Assembly (NCBI GenBank): GCA_023459215.1
Contig: JAEWVF010000091.1
Span: 1-20,605 of the forward strand
DNA length: 20,605 bases
Source: Chloroflexota bacterium
GTDB taxonomy: Bacteria > Chloroflexota > Anaerolineae > Anaerolineales > Villigracilaceae
Direction of reading: 5' to 3'
The stretch's first letter is position 1; each line of letters opens with the position of its first letter. The notes under the pieces were generated by a model, which had not been told where the DNA came from, did no database searches, and was given only the letters and a program-made list of their open reading frames with translations. The translations under genes were made by a program, and so were the position numbers. Below, piece by piece: positions 13,803 to 20,333 of the stretch.

Positions 13803-14105
13803 ATGTCGGTAAAACTCCTCATGACCTGGGATATTGCCCCGGAGCGCGAACAGGAATATTTTGAATTTGTGATCGGCCAGTTCATTCCAGGTGTGCAGCG
13901 TATGGGTCTGGAACCGGTTGAAGCCTGGGCCACAATTTACGGTGAATATCCGCAGATTCAAGTCGCAATGCTGGCCCCCGACCTGCCCAACGCCCAGCGC
14001 GCGCTCAACTCGGTCGAATGGACCTATCTGCGCGACCAGTTGTTCGGCTACGTCAAGAATTATTCGTATAAACTCATCCAGGCAAAGGGTGGGTTTCAGT
14101 TTTAG
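13803..14105 (+). CDS. small conserved hypothetical, probable alpha-beta barrel
   Basis: The protein has 100 residues. The pattern SVKLLMTWDIAPEREQEYFE, a helix, EPVEAWATIYGEYPQIQVAM and a second helix suggests a dimeric ferredoxin-like alpha-beta barrel similar to NIPSNAP or ABM proteins; this is a fold guess, not a family recognition. No Cys or obvious catalytic residues are seen. GGAGA at 13791-13795 lies 7 bases before the ATG. Its TAG stop shares one base with the GTG start of mutY, so translation of the two is coupled. It stands between an MBL hydrolase and mutY, with no clear functional link. Confidence 0.78.
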   Translation: MSVKLLMTWDIAPEREQEYFEFVIGQFIPGVQRMGLEPVEAWATIYGEYPQIQVAMLAPDLPNAQRALNSVEWTYLRDQLFGYVKNYSYKLIQAKGGFQF

Positions 14106-15169
14106 TGACCGACTTCTCCGCCCGCATCCTGGCCTGGTACGATAAACATGCCCGCGTCCTGCCCTGGCGACAGCCAGCGGGGCGCGGGCTGCCTGATTCT
14201 TACGCGGTCTGGGTTTCCGAGATCATGCTCCAGCAGACGCGCGTCGAAACGGTCATCCCCTACTTCGAGCGTTGGCTGCAACAATTCCCAACTGTCCAGG
14301 CCCTGGCCAACGCTGCGGAGCAGGCGGTTCTCTCCGCCTGGGAGGGGTTGGGCTACTACAGCCGCGCCCGCAACATGCACAAGGCCGCCAAGCTGATTGT
14401 CAGCGAATATGGCGGACAACTGCCAGCCGGGCCAGCCGAATTGCGCAAACTGCCCGGCATTGGTCGTTATACCGCTGCCGCCATCGCCTCGATTGCCTTC
14501 GGTCTGGATGTTGCCACCCTGGACGGCAACCTGAAACGGGTTTTTGCGCGCGTTTTTGATGTCTCGCAGCCCGCCGACAGCCCTGCTGGCGAGGAAATCC
14601 TGTGGGCGCTGGCTGAAAGGCATGTCCCGGCGGGTCGGGCTGGCGATTACAACCAGGCCCTGATGGACCTCGGCGCGACAATTTGCCTGCCCAAGAATCC
14701 GCTATGTTTGCTCTGCCCGTTGAATGCGCTTTGCAAGGCGCGCACCCTGGGCATCCAGGAGCAGCGTCCGCAGATGAAACCCAAACCGCTTGTGCCGCAC
14801 AAACTGAAGGGCGCGGCAGTTATCGTCAGGGACGGGATGACCTTGCTTCGGCAGCGACCCGCCGAAGGGCTGCTCGGCGGCCTTTGGGAATTCCCCGCCG
14901 CCGAACTGGATGCGGACTCCCCCGAGGCCCTGGCTGCCGCCATCGAAGCGGAATACAGGCTCAAAGTGAGTCCGCTGGCGCGCATGGACGCCGTCCGCCA
15001 CGCCTACACCCACTTCAAGCTGACAGAAATCCCCTGGCGCTGCGAACCGCTCGATCTTCCTGCCGAGGCCGATCTGGAATGGGCGCCGCTTGACAGGCTG
15101 GCAGAGTATCCGATGGGCAAGGTCGACCGGGCGATTGCGAAAAGGGTGTGCCAAATGGGGGATCGTTGA
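14105..15169 (+). CDS. mutY: A/G-specific adenine glycosylase MutY
   Basis: This 354-residue base-excision repair enzyme removes adenine mispaired with 8-oxoguanine. WVSEIMLQQTRVETVIPYF (36-54) holds catalytic Glu39. The helix-hairpin-helix is LRKLPGIGRYTAAAIASIAF (113-132), and VATLDGNLKRV has catalytic Asp140. The [4Fe-4S] cluster ligands are C194, C201, C204 and C210 with the expected C-x6-C-x2-C-x5-C spacing. The C-terminal NUDIX-like domain, which recognises 8-oxoG, begins near residue 235 and includes GLLGGLWEFPAAEL. The GTG start overlaps the preceding stop by one base (TAGTG), indicating coupling. Full length with all key residues intact. No terminator is seen directly after the gene. 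Confidence 0.96.
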   Translation: MTDFSARILAWYDKHARVLPWRQPAGRGLPDSYAVWVSEIMLQQTRVETVIPYFERWLQQFPTVQALANAAEQAVLSAWEGLGYYSRARNMHKAAKLIVSEYGGQLPAGPAELRKLPGIGRYTAAAIASIAFGLDVATLDGNLKRVFARVFDVSQPADSPAGEEILWALAERHVPAGRAGDYNQALMDLGATICLPKNPLCLLCPLNALCKARTLGIQEQRPQMKPKPLVPHKLKGAAVIVRDGMTLLRQRPAEGLLGGLWEFPAAELDADSPEALAAAIEAEYRLKVSPLARMDAVRHAYTHFKLTEIPWRCEPLDLPAEADLEWAPLDRLAEYPMGKVDRAIAKRVCQMGDR

Positions 15170-15207
15170 TGTAAACTTATTGCAAACTGTTTGCGTGTAA
15201 GTTGCGC

Positions 15208-15242
15208 TATACTTATTTCACCTTTAGTGTGTGGTGAAATAA
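15208..15242 (+). promoter_or_regulatory. -10 box and operator-like palindrome over a start codon
   Basis: TATACT (15208-15213) looks like a -10 box. Starting on its last base is TTATTTCACC (15213-15222), perfectly repeated inverted as GGTGAAATAA (15233-15242) around a 10-base loop. The right arm covers the weak ribosome-binding site GGTGA and ends on the A of the ATG. It could be a repressor site at the transcription start or a hairpin hiding the ribosome site. Confidence 0.5.
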
Positions 15243-16201
15243 TGAGTGATACAACGGGACAACCTTCTCCGATTAAGTTGATTGAATTGCTGGTGGGGTT
15301 GGTTTCATCGTGCTTGACGACGGCAATCGGACAAATTGGGGCGATTCTTGTGGCATTGGTTGGCCTGGCCGGCGTCATTTATACCATCAACCCCCCGACA
15401 ACAGAAACTGCTACCCCCACGGCGATCCCGGCGACAGCGACGCTGGCTGTTGTCGTTGCTGTTAACCCCACGGCGACCTTTGACCCGCCTACGGCAACGG
15501 CCACTGCCACAGCCTCGCCGACTGTGCTGCCGACAGAAACGCAGGTGATTCCGCCCAGCGCCACCCCGACCGCAACGATTGAGCCGACCCCGACTCTGAC
15601 TCCGGTCATCCTGGGCCAGGACTGGCAAGCGGACTGCATCAGCCGCGAATGGAAGGTTTACTCGGCCAACCGCCTGCTCGAGCAGCCCGCCGCCGCTTGC
15701 TGGCCGCAGCCGGTGGATGGCGCTTTTTCTACCTTTGGCGGCGTTTTCCAGATTTTTAAGACTGGCTCGACCGGCAGCGCCTATTATGGCGGTATTCTGG
15801 CCGATTTGCCGCAGAAATCCGATATCCGTTTTACTTTTCGCCTGAACCTGGCTACGCTTTCAGCAACGGAACTGTGGTTCATGATCCTGCCCGATAACGA
15901 CCCGCTTGCAAACGGGATCAAATTTGGCGTTGCGCCCGGCAACACCCAGCCCGGAAAAATGCAATTCGATTTTAGCGGCCCCGGTTTCGACTTTCGCACC
16001 GCTTTCCTGCCGGCAGTTAATGGCGATTATGTTGTCCACATCCAGCTTGGCAACGGTGATGTGCGCATTAAAATCAACTCGGTCAGCTTTGGGCCTTTCC
16101 CGGTCTCTTTTGCCAACCGCAAATTCTTTATCGGCTATCGCTCCCTGCCGGGGCCATCGTATTGGATCGACACGGTGATTACCAATTTCTCGATCCAGTA
16201 G
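15242..16201 (+). CDS. membrane-anchored protein with Thr/Pro linker and ConA-like domain
   Basis: The protein has 319 residues. A hydrophobic stretch within residues 13-49 (IGQIGAILVALVGLAGVIYT) is a single membrane anchor. It is followed by a low-complexity linker of Pro, Thr, Ala and Ser (about 50-123) and a C-terminal domain (about 127-319). The last part, with DIRFTFRLNLATLSATELWF and KFFIGYRSLPGPSYWIDTVI, has the alternating-strand pattern of a concanavalin-like jelly roll, which often binds sugars at the cell surface. The charge pattern suggests the domain is outside. The ATG at 15242 was preferred over the TTG-started extension from 15191. A perfect palindrome covers the start. A strong terminator follows 2 bases after the stop. 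Ligand unknown. Confidence 0.82.
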   Translation: MSDTTGQPSPIKLIELLVGLVSSCLTTAIGQIGAILVALVGLAGVIYTINPPTTETATPTAIPATATLAVVVAVNPTATFDPPTATATATASPTVLPTETQVIPPSATPTATIEPTPTLTPVILGQDWQADCISREWKVYSANRLLEQPAAACWPQPVDGAFSTFGGVFQIFKTGSTGSAYYGGILADLPQKSDIRFTFRLNLATLSATELWFMILPDNDPLANGIKFGVAPGNTQPGKMQFDFSGPGFDFRTAFLPAVNGDYVVHIQLGNGDVRIKINSVSFGPFPVSFANRKFFIGYRSLPGPSYWIDTVITNFSIQ

Positions 16202-16203
16202 CG

Positions 16204-16239
16204 AACAAAAAACGCCTGCTTTTGCAGGCGTTTTTTGTT
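16204..16239. terminator. intrinsic bidirectional terminator
   Basis: AACAAAAAACGCCTGC (16204-16219) pairs perfectly with 16224-16239 around the loop TTTT. T6 on the right and A6 on the left make it effective in both directions, for the ConA-like gene ending at 16201 and the acyltransferase gene ending at 16253. Confidence 0.92.
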
Positions 16240-16252
16240 GACGGTTTTGTTT

Positions 16253-16927
16253 TCAGGCGAAGCGCAGGTATTTTTCAGTTGCGTTTTCCAGATCGCTGTA
16301 TTCGCCGCGATAGTATTCGGGCAGCAGCTTGGCCAACTGGTACATCATCTCGTCCGCCATTTGCTGGCGGATTTCTTTTGTTACCCGCTCACCGTGATCG
16401 TCCAGGTAAAACTTGTGCCCGACGCGGATGTTGAAATCGGTGCGCTTGAACTTTTTCAGGTTGGCGCTGAAATTTTCCCCGCCCCAGTGCGCCACCGGGA
16501 CGAGCGGCGCGCCGCTTTTGAGCGCCAGCATGGCGATGCCGCCGTGCGCGCGGATCAGTTTTCCGCTGCGGCTGCGCGTGCCTTCCGGCGAAATGCCCAG
16601 GATATAGCCTTTTTCGAGCATCTCGAAGCATTTGCGCAGGGCATCCATATCGGCTTCCCCGCGCCGGATGGGGATGATTTCCCACAGGGTGAAGACCCAG
16701 TTCAGGAACCAGTTGTCCCAGGTCTCGATCTTGGCCAGCGCCGTGACCTTGGGGCGCGGCTGGAGTTGGGTATACATGACCGGCGCTTCCACCATGCCGG
16801 TGTGGTTGGCAAAGGCCAGCAGCGGGCCTTCCCTGGGAATGTTCTCCCAATTTTCTTTGCGGATTCGGCACATTACTTCCAGGCCGAGTTTGCATCCATA
16901 GGTGACGATCCAGCGGGCGATATTCAT
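16253..16927 (-). CDS. plsC: 1-acylglycerol-3-phosphate acyltransferase-like (PlsC family)
   Basis: This 224-residue membrane-associated acyltransferase would make phosphatidic acid from lysophosphatidic acid. Motif I reads NHTGMVE (41-47), so it is HX4E instead of the usual HX4D, with His42 and Glu47. IPIRRGEADMDALRKC (85-100) is motif II, SPEGTRSRSGKL (113-124) is motif III with EGTR, and APLVPVAHWG is motif IV. The N-terminal stretch (IARWIVTYGCKLGLEVM) is the membrane-facing helix. Its ATG overlaps the TGA of the lipid kinase gene by 4 bases (ATGA), so the two are translated together and probably act on related lipids. A bidirectional terminator lies 14 bases after the stop. Confidence 0.88.
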   Translation of the reverse strand: MNIARWIVTYGCKLGLEVMCRIRKENWENIPREGPLLAFANHTGMVEAPVMYTQLQPRPKVTALAKIETWDNWFLNWVFTLWEIIPIRRGEADMDALRKCFEMLEKGYILGISPEGTRSRSGKLIRAHGGIAMLALKSGAPLVPVAHWGGENFSANLKKFKRTDFNIRVGHKFYLDDHGERVTKEIRQQMADEMMYQLAKLLPEYYRGEYSDLENATEKYLRFA

Positions 16928-17859
16928 GCGCCGATTATACCCTTGGCTGTGACGACTTCGAGCGCATCCGGGATCAACTCAAGGGTCAATGCTTTGCCCT
17001 TGATGCACAGCGTTTCGCCGTCGGCGTGAGCCGGGAAATCCCCATCCAGGGCAGTTACGGTTACTTTGCGCGAACGGCGCATCTTGATTTCGGGCTGGCC
17101 TTCCTGCTTGCCCTGAATGAACATCGGAATCAGGCCGAAGATGCGCAGTTTTCCGGCGCGCTCGGCAATGCACAGGTCGAAGAGACCATCATGCGGGTCG
17201 CCGTTGGGGGCCATGCGGAAACCGCCGCCCATGCGTTGGCCATTCATAATCGAAACCATCAGCGAATACTGCTCGATGGTTTCATCGTCCAACTCGATTT
17301 TCAGGCGCGGCGGAGTGTAGTAGAAAAAAACCGTCTGGATGGCCCCAACCAGGTAGGCGGGCAGTCCGCGCAGAACGCGCAGTTGCAGGGCGGCAAAACC
17401 CACCGCAGCATCGAACCCGATCCCGATCCCGTTGCCGAAATAGCGGCCTTCGGGGTAGTCCCCGCCCGAAACTTTGCCGATATCCACCCGGCGGCGTTTG
17501 CCCAGGGCCAGGGTTTCCAGGCTGGCTTCCAACGTGGTTGGAATGCCAACTCCCCCGGCGAAATCATTGCCGGTTCCAATTGAGATCACGCCAATGGCGG
17601 TGTGGTTGAAGCCCGCCGCCCGCGCGCGCATCAATCCGTTGAGCGCTTCATTAAATGCGCCATCCCCGCTGGCGCAGACCATCACATCATAGTGCTCGCG
17701 CGCAGCCTGTTCGGCCAACTCGGCTGCGTGCCAGGGCCTTTCTGTGCGAACCAGCGTATATTCCATGCCATGAGTTTCAAAAAAGGTTTTGATGTGAGGG
17801 ATCGACTTTTCCCCCAGCCCGCGCCCCGAAACGGGATTGACGATGATGAAATATCTCAC
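16924..17859 (-). CDS. diacylglycerol kinase-family lipid kinase (DagK/YegS type)
   Basis: This 311-residue protein has the DAGK catalytic domain and phosphorylates diacylglycerol or a similar lipid at the membrane. NPVSGRG (8-14) opens the fold, SGDGAFNE (64-71) is the nucleotide loop (usually GGDGTxNE, so with small changes), and IGTGNDFAGGVGIP (94-107) is the second conserved block. The C-terminal beta domain includes NGQRMGGGFRMAPNGDPHDG and a late DGDFPAHADGE. A TTG start at 17874 would place the Shine-Dalgarno sequence inside the gene, while GTG at 17859 has AGGAG (17866-17870) 6 bases upstream, so GTG is preferred. The gene ends in a 4-base overlap with the acyltransferase gene: one makes phosphatidic acid by kinase action, the other by acylation. 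Confidence 0.9.
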   Translation of the reverse strand: MRYFIIVNPVSGRGLGEKSIPHIKTFFETHGMEYTLVRTERPWHAAELAEQAAREHYDVMVCASGDGAFNEALNGLMRARAAGFNHTAIGVISIGTGNDFAGGVGIPTTLEASLETLALGKRRRVDIGKVSGGDYPEGRYFGNGIGIGFDAAVGFAALQLRVLRGLPAYLVGAIQTVFFYYTPPRLKIELDDETIEQYSLMVSIMNGQRMGGGFRMAPNGDPHDGLFDLCIAERAGKLRIFGLIPMFIQGKQEGQPEIKMRRSRKVTVTALDGDFPAHADGETLCIKGKALTLELIPDALEVVTAKGIIGA

Positions 17860-17900
17860 ATTTTTCTCCTGCAACTTTGATGTAGTTTATAACCCTGCAC

Positions 17901-17943
17901 AAAAAACAGAGTGGCGATTGATTCTCTCGTCACTCTGTTTTTT
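17901..17943. terminator. intrinsic bidirectional terminator
   Basis: AAAAAACAGAGTG (17901-17913) pairs perfectly with CACTCTGTTTTTT (17931-17943) around a 17-base loop, with T9 after the stem on the plus strand and T6 on the minus strand. On the minus strand it follows the 94-residue gene, closing the Mo-cofactor cluster before the lipid kinase operon. Confidence 0.85.
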
Positions 17944-17963
17944 TTTCTTGCCGATGCTGTATT

Positions 17964-18248
17964 TTACTTCTTCTGCTCCACTTCCGCTATATGGCGGTAG
18001 GGCGTTGGTTTACCGCTGAGTAATTCGCTGAACAAATTGATCAGCTCATCTTCCCCGTAGAGCGCCTGGTTGTCCAATGCGGTTTTGAGTTCTCCAAGTT
18101 TGGTGCAAAGGTCGTGCATGTGGTCGCGAAAAGCCTGGAGTTTTTCGGTGTTGACATCCTTGCGCAAATCACTGCCAGCGGCATGGGCGTGGTCGAGAGC
18201 CTGCATCGCGTTTTGAATCCGTTCCACCATCAACTCACGATCTGTCAT
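17964..18248 (-). CDS. small helical hypothetical protein
   Basis: The protein has 94 residues, is predicted all-helical and charged, with no signal peptide, Cys or membrane segment. It reads MTDRELMVERIQNAMQALDH, then DHMHDLCTKLGELKTALDNQ, with a short Pro-containing end (SGKPTPYRHIAEVEQKK). The family is not recognised. GGAGG (18255-18259) sits 6 bases before the ATG at 18248, so the start is firm. A frame extension to 18443 enters the neighbouring nucleotidyltransferase gene and is rejected. It is the last gene before a strong terminator and lies 50 bases after the nucleotidyltransferase gene. It may be a passenger or a small partner of the Mo-cofactor genes; no evidence decides this. Confidence 0.75.
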   Translation of the reverse strand: MTDRELMVERIQNAMQALDHAHAAGSDLRKDVNTEKLQAFRDHMHDLCTKLGELKTALDNQALYGEDELINLFSELLSGKPTPYRHIAEVEQKK

Positions 18249-18298
18249 GGCACACCTCCCGGGCGCGAACGCGCTTCCATATTTAGGATAGCATTTTT

Positions 18299-18907
18299 CT
18301 AGATTGCGTTCAAGCCTTTTTGGTACTCTTCGGGCGTATCCATATCCTTCATTACACTTTCGTCGGTTTCGATATACGCGATTTCGGCTTCGTGGGCGCG
18401 CAGGAAAGCCCGCCCGTTCTCGGCGGCGGCCAGTGCGGGCCACAGGTCGCGCCGCACCAGCCAGGGATGTCCACGCCGCATTGCGAAGCTGGGCAGGATA
18501 AGACGCGCACCGGGCTGTTCCGCGGCTGAAAGCACTCGCCGCGCGGCCTGCGTACTAAGCTGGGGCTGATCGCCGAGCGCGATGAGCGCGAATTCCGTTT
18601 TCGGGCCAATCGCCGCCAACCCCACCCGGACGCTGCTCATCATCTCTCCGGCTTCGTGCTGCGGGTTGAAGATTGTCCGCACCGGGATTCCTTCCGTTTC
18701 CAGGCGGACTACCTCCGCTTCGACCAATTCCCGCGCCCCGCCGGTCACCACGATCATTTCCTCGATACCCGCCGCGCGCAGGGTGTTGAGTACCTGTCCC
18801 AATACCGTCGTCCCGCGCCAGGGCAGCAGCATTTTCGGCTGCCCCATCCGCCGCGACAAGCCCGCCGCCAAAACAACCGCTGTAATCTGTGTCATTCTTG
18901 TTCTCAT
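18299..18907 (-). CDS. MocA-like NTP transferase (molybdenum cofactor cytidylyl-/guanylyltransferase family)
   Basis: This 202-residue cytoplasmic protein adds a nucleotide to molybdopterin. VVLAAGLSRRMGQPKMLLPW (11-30) is the nucleotide-binding start of MocA/MobA proteins, with the Gly-rich loop and K25. LGDQPQ (111-116) is the metal-binding Asp motif, and the later FAMRRGHPWLVRRDLWPAL matches the family's substrate loop. Length is right for a single-domain MocA (about 200). Starts at 18907 and 18895 are both possible; the former follows GGTGAAAC, the latter lacks a clear site. A related domain is fused to YqeC in the upstream gene, so this is one of two paralogues in the cluster. Confidence 0.88.
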   Translation of the reverse strand: MRTRMTQITAVVLAAGLSRRMGQPKMLLPWRGTTVLGQVLNTLRAAGIEEMIVVTGGARELVEAEVVRLETEGIPVRTIFNPQHEAGEMMSSVRVGLAAIGPKTEFALIALGDQPQLSTQAARRVLSAAEQPGARLILPSFAMRRGHPWLVRRDLWPALAAAENGRAFLRAHEAEIAYIETDESVMKDMDTPEEYQKGLNAI

Positions 18908-18913
18908 GTTTCA

Positions 18914-18943
18914 CCAATATCCTTTTTCCCTTTTTCACTCTTC
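18914..18943 (-). repeat. purine-rich repeat between the two MocA genes
   Basis: On the minus strand it reads as GTGGAAGAGTGAAAAAG and GGAAAAAGG blocks, covering the stop of the fusion gene (TGA at 18937-18935) and the ribosome-site region of the next gene. It closely resembles the stretches at 10962-11004 and 20336-20373. Confidence 0.5.
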
Positions 18944-20329
18944 CACTCCCCAGGCCAGCAACTTGCGGTAATCGTCCTTATTATCCACATCAAGCAACAG
19001 GCTTTCATCGTGCCAGGGGACATACTCCACCGCATATTCACGGAACAACGCCCGCCCGCCGACATCGCCGGTTAGTTTGAGCAAATCGGGGAAAGTATCC
19101 CGGTCAAATAGCACCGGATTTCCGCGCCGGTCGGCAATCAGCGGCGCGACGATGGGGAACAGCCCCTCGGCATGGCGAGCCTTGAGCGCCGCCAAGACAT
19201 GCTGCGTCACCTGCGGCTGGTCGGCCAGCAGGAACACGACTGCCCCCTCCCCGGCCCTCCCGCAAATTCGACCGAAGTCCGTCGAATTTGCGGGAGGGTG
19301 GCCTGCCGAAGGCGAGGCCGGGTGGGGGTCCAACCCCGCCCGAATCGATGAAGACTGACCTTCCTGCCACTTCGCATTGCGGACAATTTCCACATCCAAA
19401 TCGGCGACTGCCGCTTCGACAGCTTCAGCGTTGGCCCCGGTCACAACCCGCACAGGGGAAAGTCCGGCCGCCAGGGCGGTTTGGGCCACACGGCGCACAA
19501 ACGGCTGGCCGTGATAATCGAGCAATTGCTTGGGCTGTCCATAACGGCTGGCTGCCCCGGCTGCCAAAATGACCGCCATGACCGGCTCAAAAACGGCATA
19601 AATTTTTTCCTGTCCCAGGCTGGCAACCAGCACGCTGTCATAATGTTTGAGCAATTCATCTGCCATGCCCCCGGCGGTGGCCTGTCTTTCACTTGTCTCG
19701 GCCTGGTTGAGCAGAGCAATCCGCTTTGCCCTGGTCGGGATGTTTTTCAACCCGCCTTCGGCATGATTCAACACCTTTGCAAGCCCGGCGGTTGAAATGT
19801 TTTCCCCCATCTCCAACCCGCTCAGCGCTGCAAAGCGCTCGGCTCGTTGGACGATTTCCTCGTTAAGCGGCTGGCCCAGCCTGGAAAGCCCGGCCACGAC
19901 TACGACAGCATCGACAAATTCAGGGACGGCGGGTTCATGCCCTGCTGGAGCCTTGAGCGGTTTTTGGCGCGAACCGTCCGCTTCAATCAGCAGGGGCAGA
20001 CCCTTGGCTTTTGCAATTTGGTGCAATTGCGCCAGTTGGGCGGCATTCAGGCTGCCATAACGGTTACTGTTCGGGTCAAGCGGCCCGCTGACCAGGCAGA
20101 TTCCGGTTTCTGGAACGGAAAAACCCGTCAGCGCGGCATTCGCCTGCCAGATGATATGCGTATCGGCCTGCCCGGTTTGCCACGCGCCGAGGTGGGTACT
20201 GGTCGTCACCAGCGCCGCTGAAAAATGGCGCGCCAGTTGAAACATGGCTGTCGTCTTGCCCCCTGCGCCAACAAAGGCAACAGATTGCCCTGGCGAAATT
20301 CTTATCGCTCTGCGAAGCGTCAGACTCAT
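18935..20329 (-). CDS. yqeC: YqeC-MocA fusion protein (molybdenum hydroxylase maturation)
   Basis: The protein has 464 residues in two parts. Residues 1 to about 245 are YqeC-like, the accessory protein of selenium-dependent molybdenum hydroxylases, with the P-loop-like GAGGKTT (21-27), VTTSTHLG (41-48) and LIEADGSRQKPLKAPAGHEP (114-133). From about 250 a MocA-like nucleotidyltransferase follows: MAVILAAGAASRYGQPKQLL (251-270), LADQPQV (368-374) and a late DVDNKDDY. Residues 335-363 are a foreign 29-residue insert encoded by a nested palindrome. The start at 20329 has AAGGA (20338-20342) 8 bases upstream; a longer frame only adds Lys/Arg-rich repeat sequence. It follows yqeB by 4 bases. The insert lies in a loop before the active-site strand, so activity may be kept. 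Confidence 0.88.
   Translation of the reverse strand: MSLTLRRAIRISPGQSVAFVGAGGKTTAMFQLARHFSAALVTTSTHLGAWQTGQADTHIIWQANAALTGFSVPETGICLVSGPLDPNSNRYGSLNAAQLAQLHQIAKAKGLPLLIEADGSRQKPLKAPAGHEPAVPEFVDAVVVVAGLSRLGQPLNEEIVQRAERFAALSGLEMGENISTAGLAKVLNHAEGGLKNIPTRAKRIALLNQAETSERQATAGGMADELLKHYDSVLVASLGQEKIYAVFEPVMAVILAAGAASRYGQPKQLLDYHGQPFVRRVAQTALAAGLSPVRVVTGANAEAVEAAVADLDVEIVRNAKWQEGQSSSIRAGLDPHPASPSAGHPPANSTDFGRICGRAGEGAVVFLLADQPQVTQHVLAALKARHAEGLFPIVAPLIADRRGNPVLFDRDTFPDLLKLTGDVGGRALFREYAVEYVPWHDESLLLDVDNKDDYRKLLAWGVEE
19243..19329. repeat. 87-bp nested palindrome inserted in frame
   Basis: An 18-bp perfect inverted repeat (19255-19272 with 19281-19298, loop of 8) is followed by an imperfect hairpin with GGCC arms (19301-19320). 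Both are enclosed by near-complementary outer arms (19243-19256 and 19317-19329). The length equals 29 codons without a stop. Related proteins would be expected to have only a short loop here. Confidence 0.7.
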
Positions 20330-20333
20330 CAAC

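Noticed and set aside
14102..15154. long minus-strand frames opposite mutY
   Set aside because: MutY has every catalytic and cluster residue in the plus strand; the opposite frames show no motif.
18249..18443. extension of the small helical protein into the MocA gene
   Set aside because: The extra part is an out-of-frame Arg-rich reading of the MocA gene; GGAGG before 18248 marks the start.
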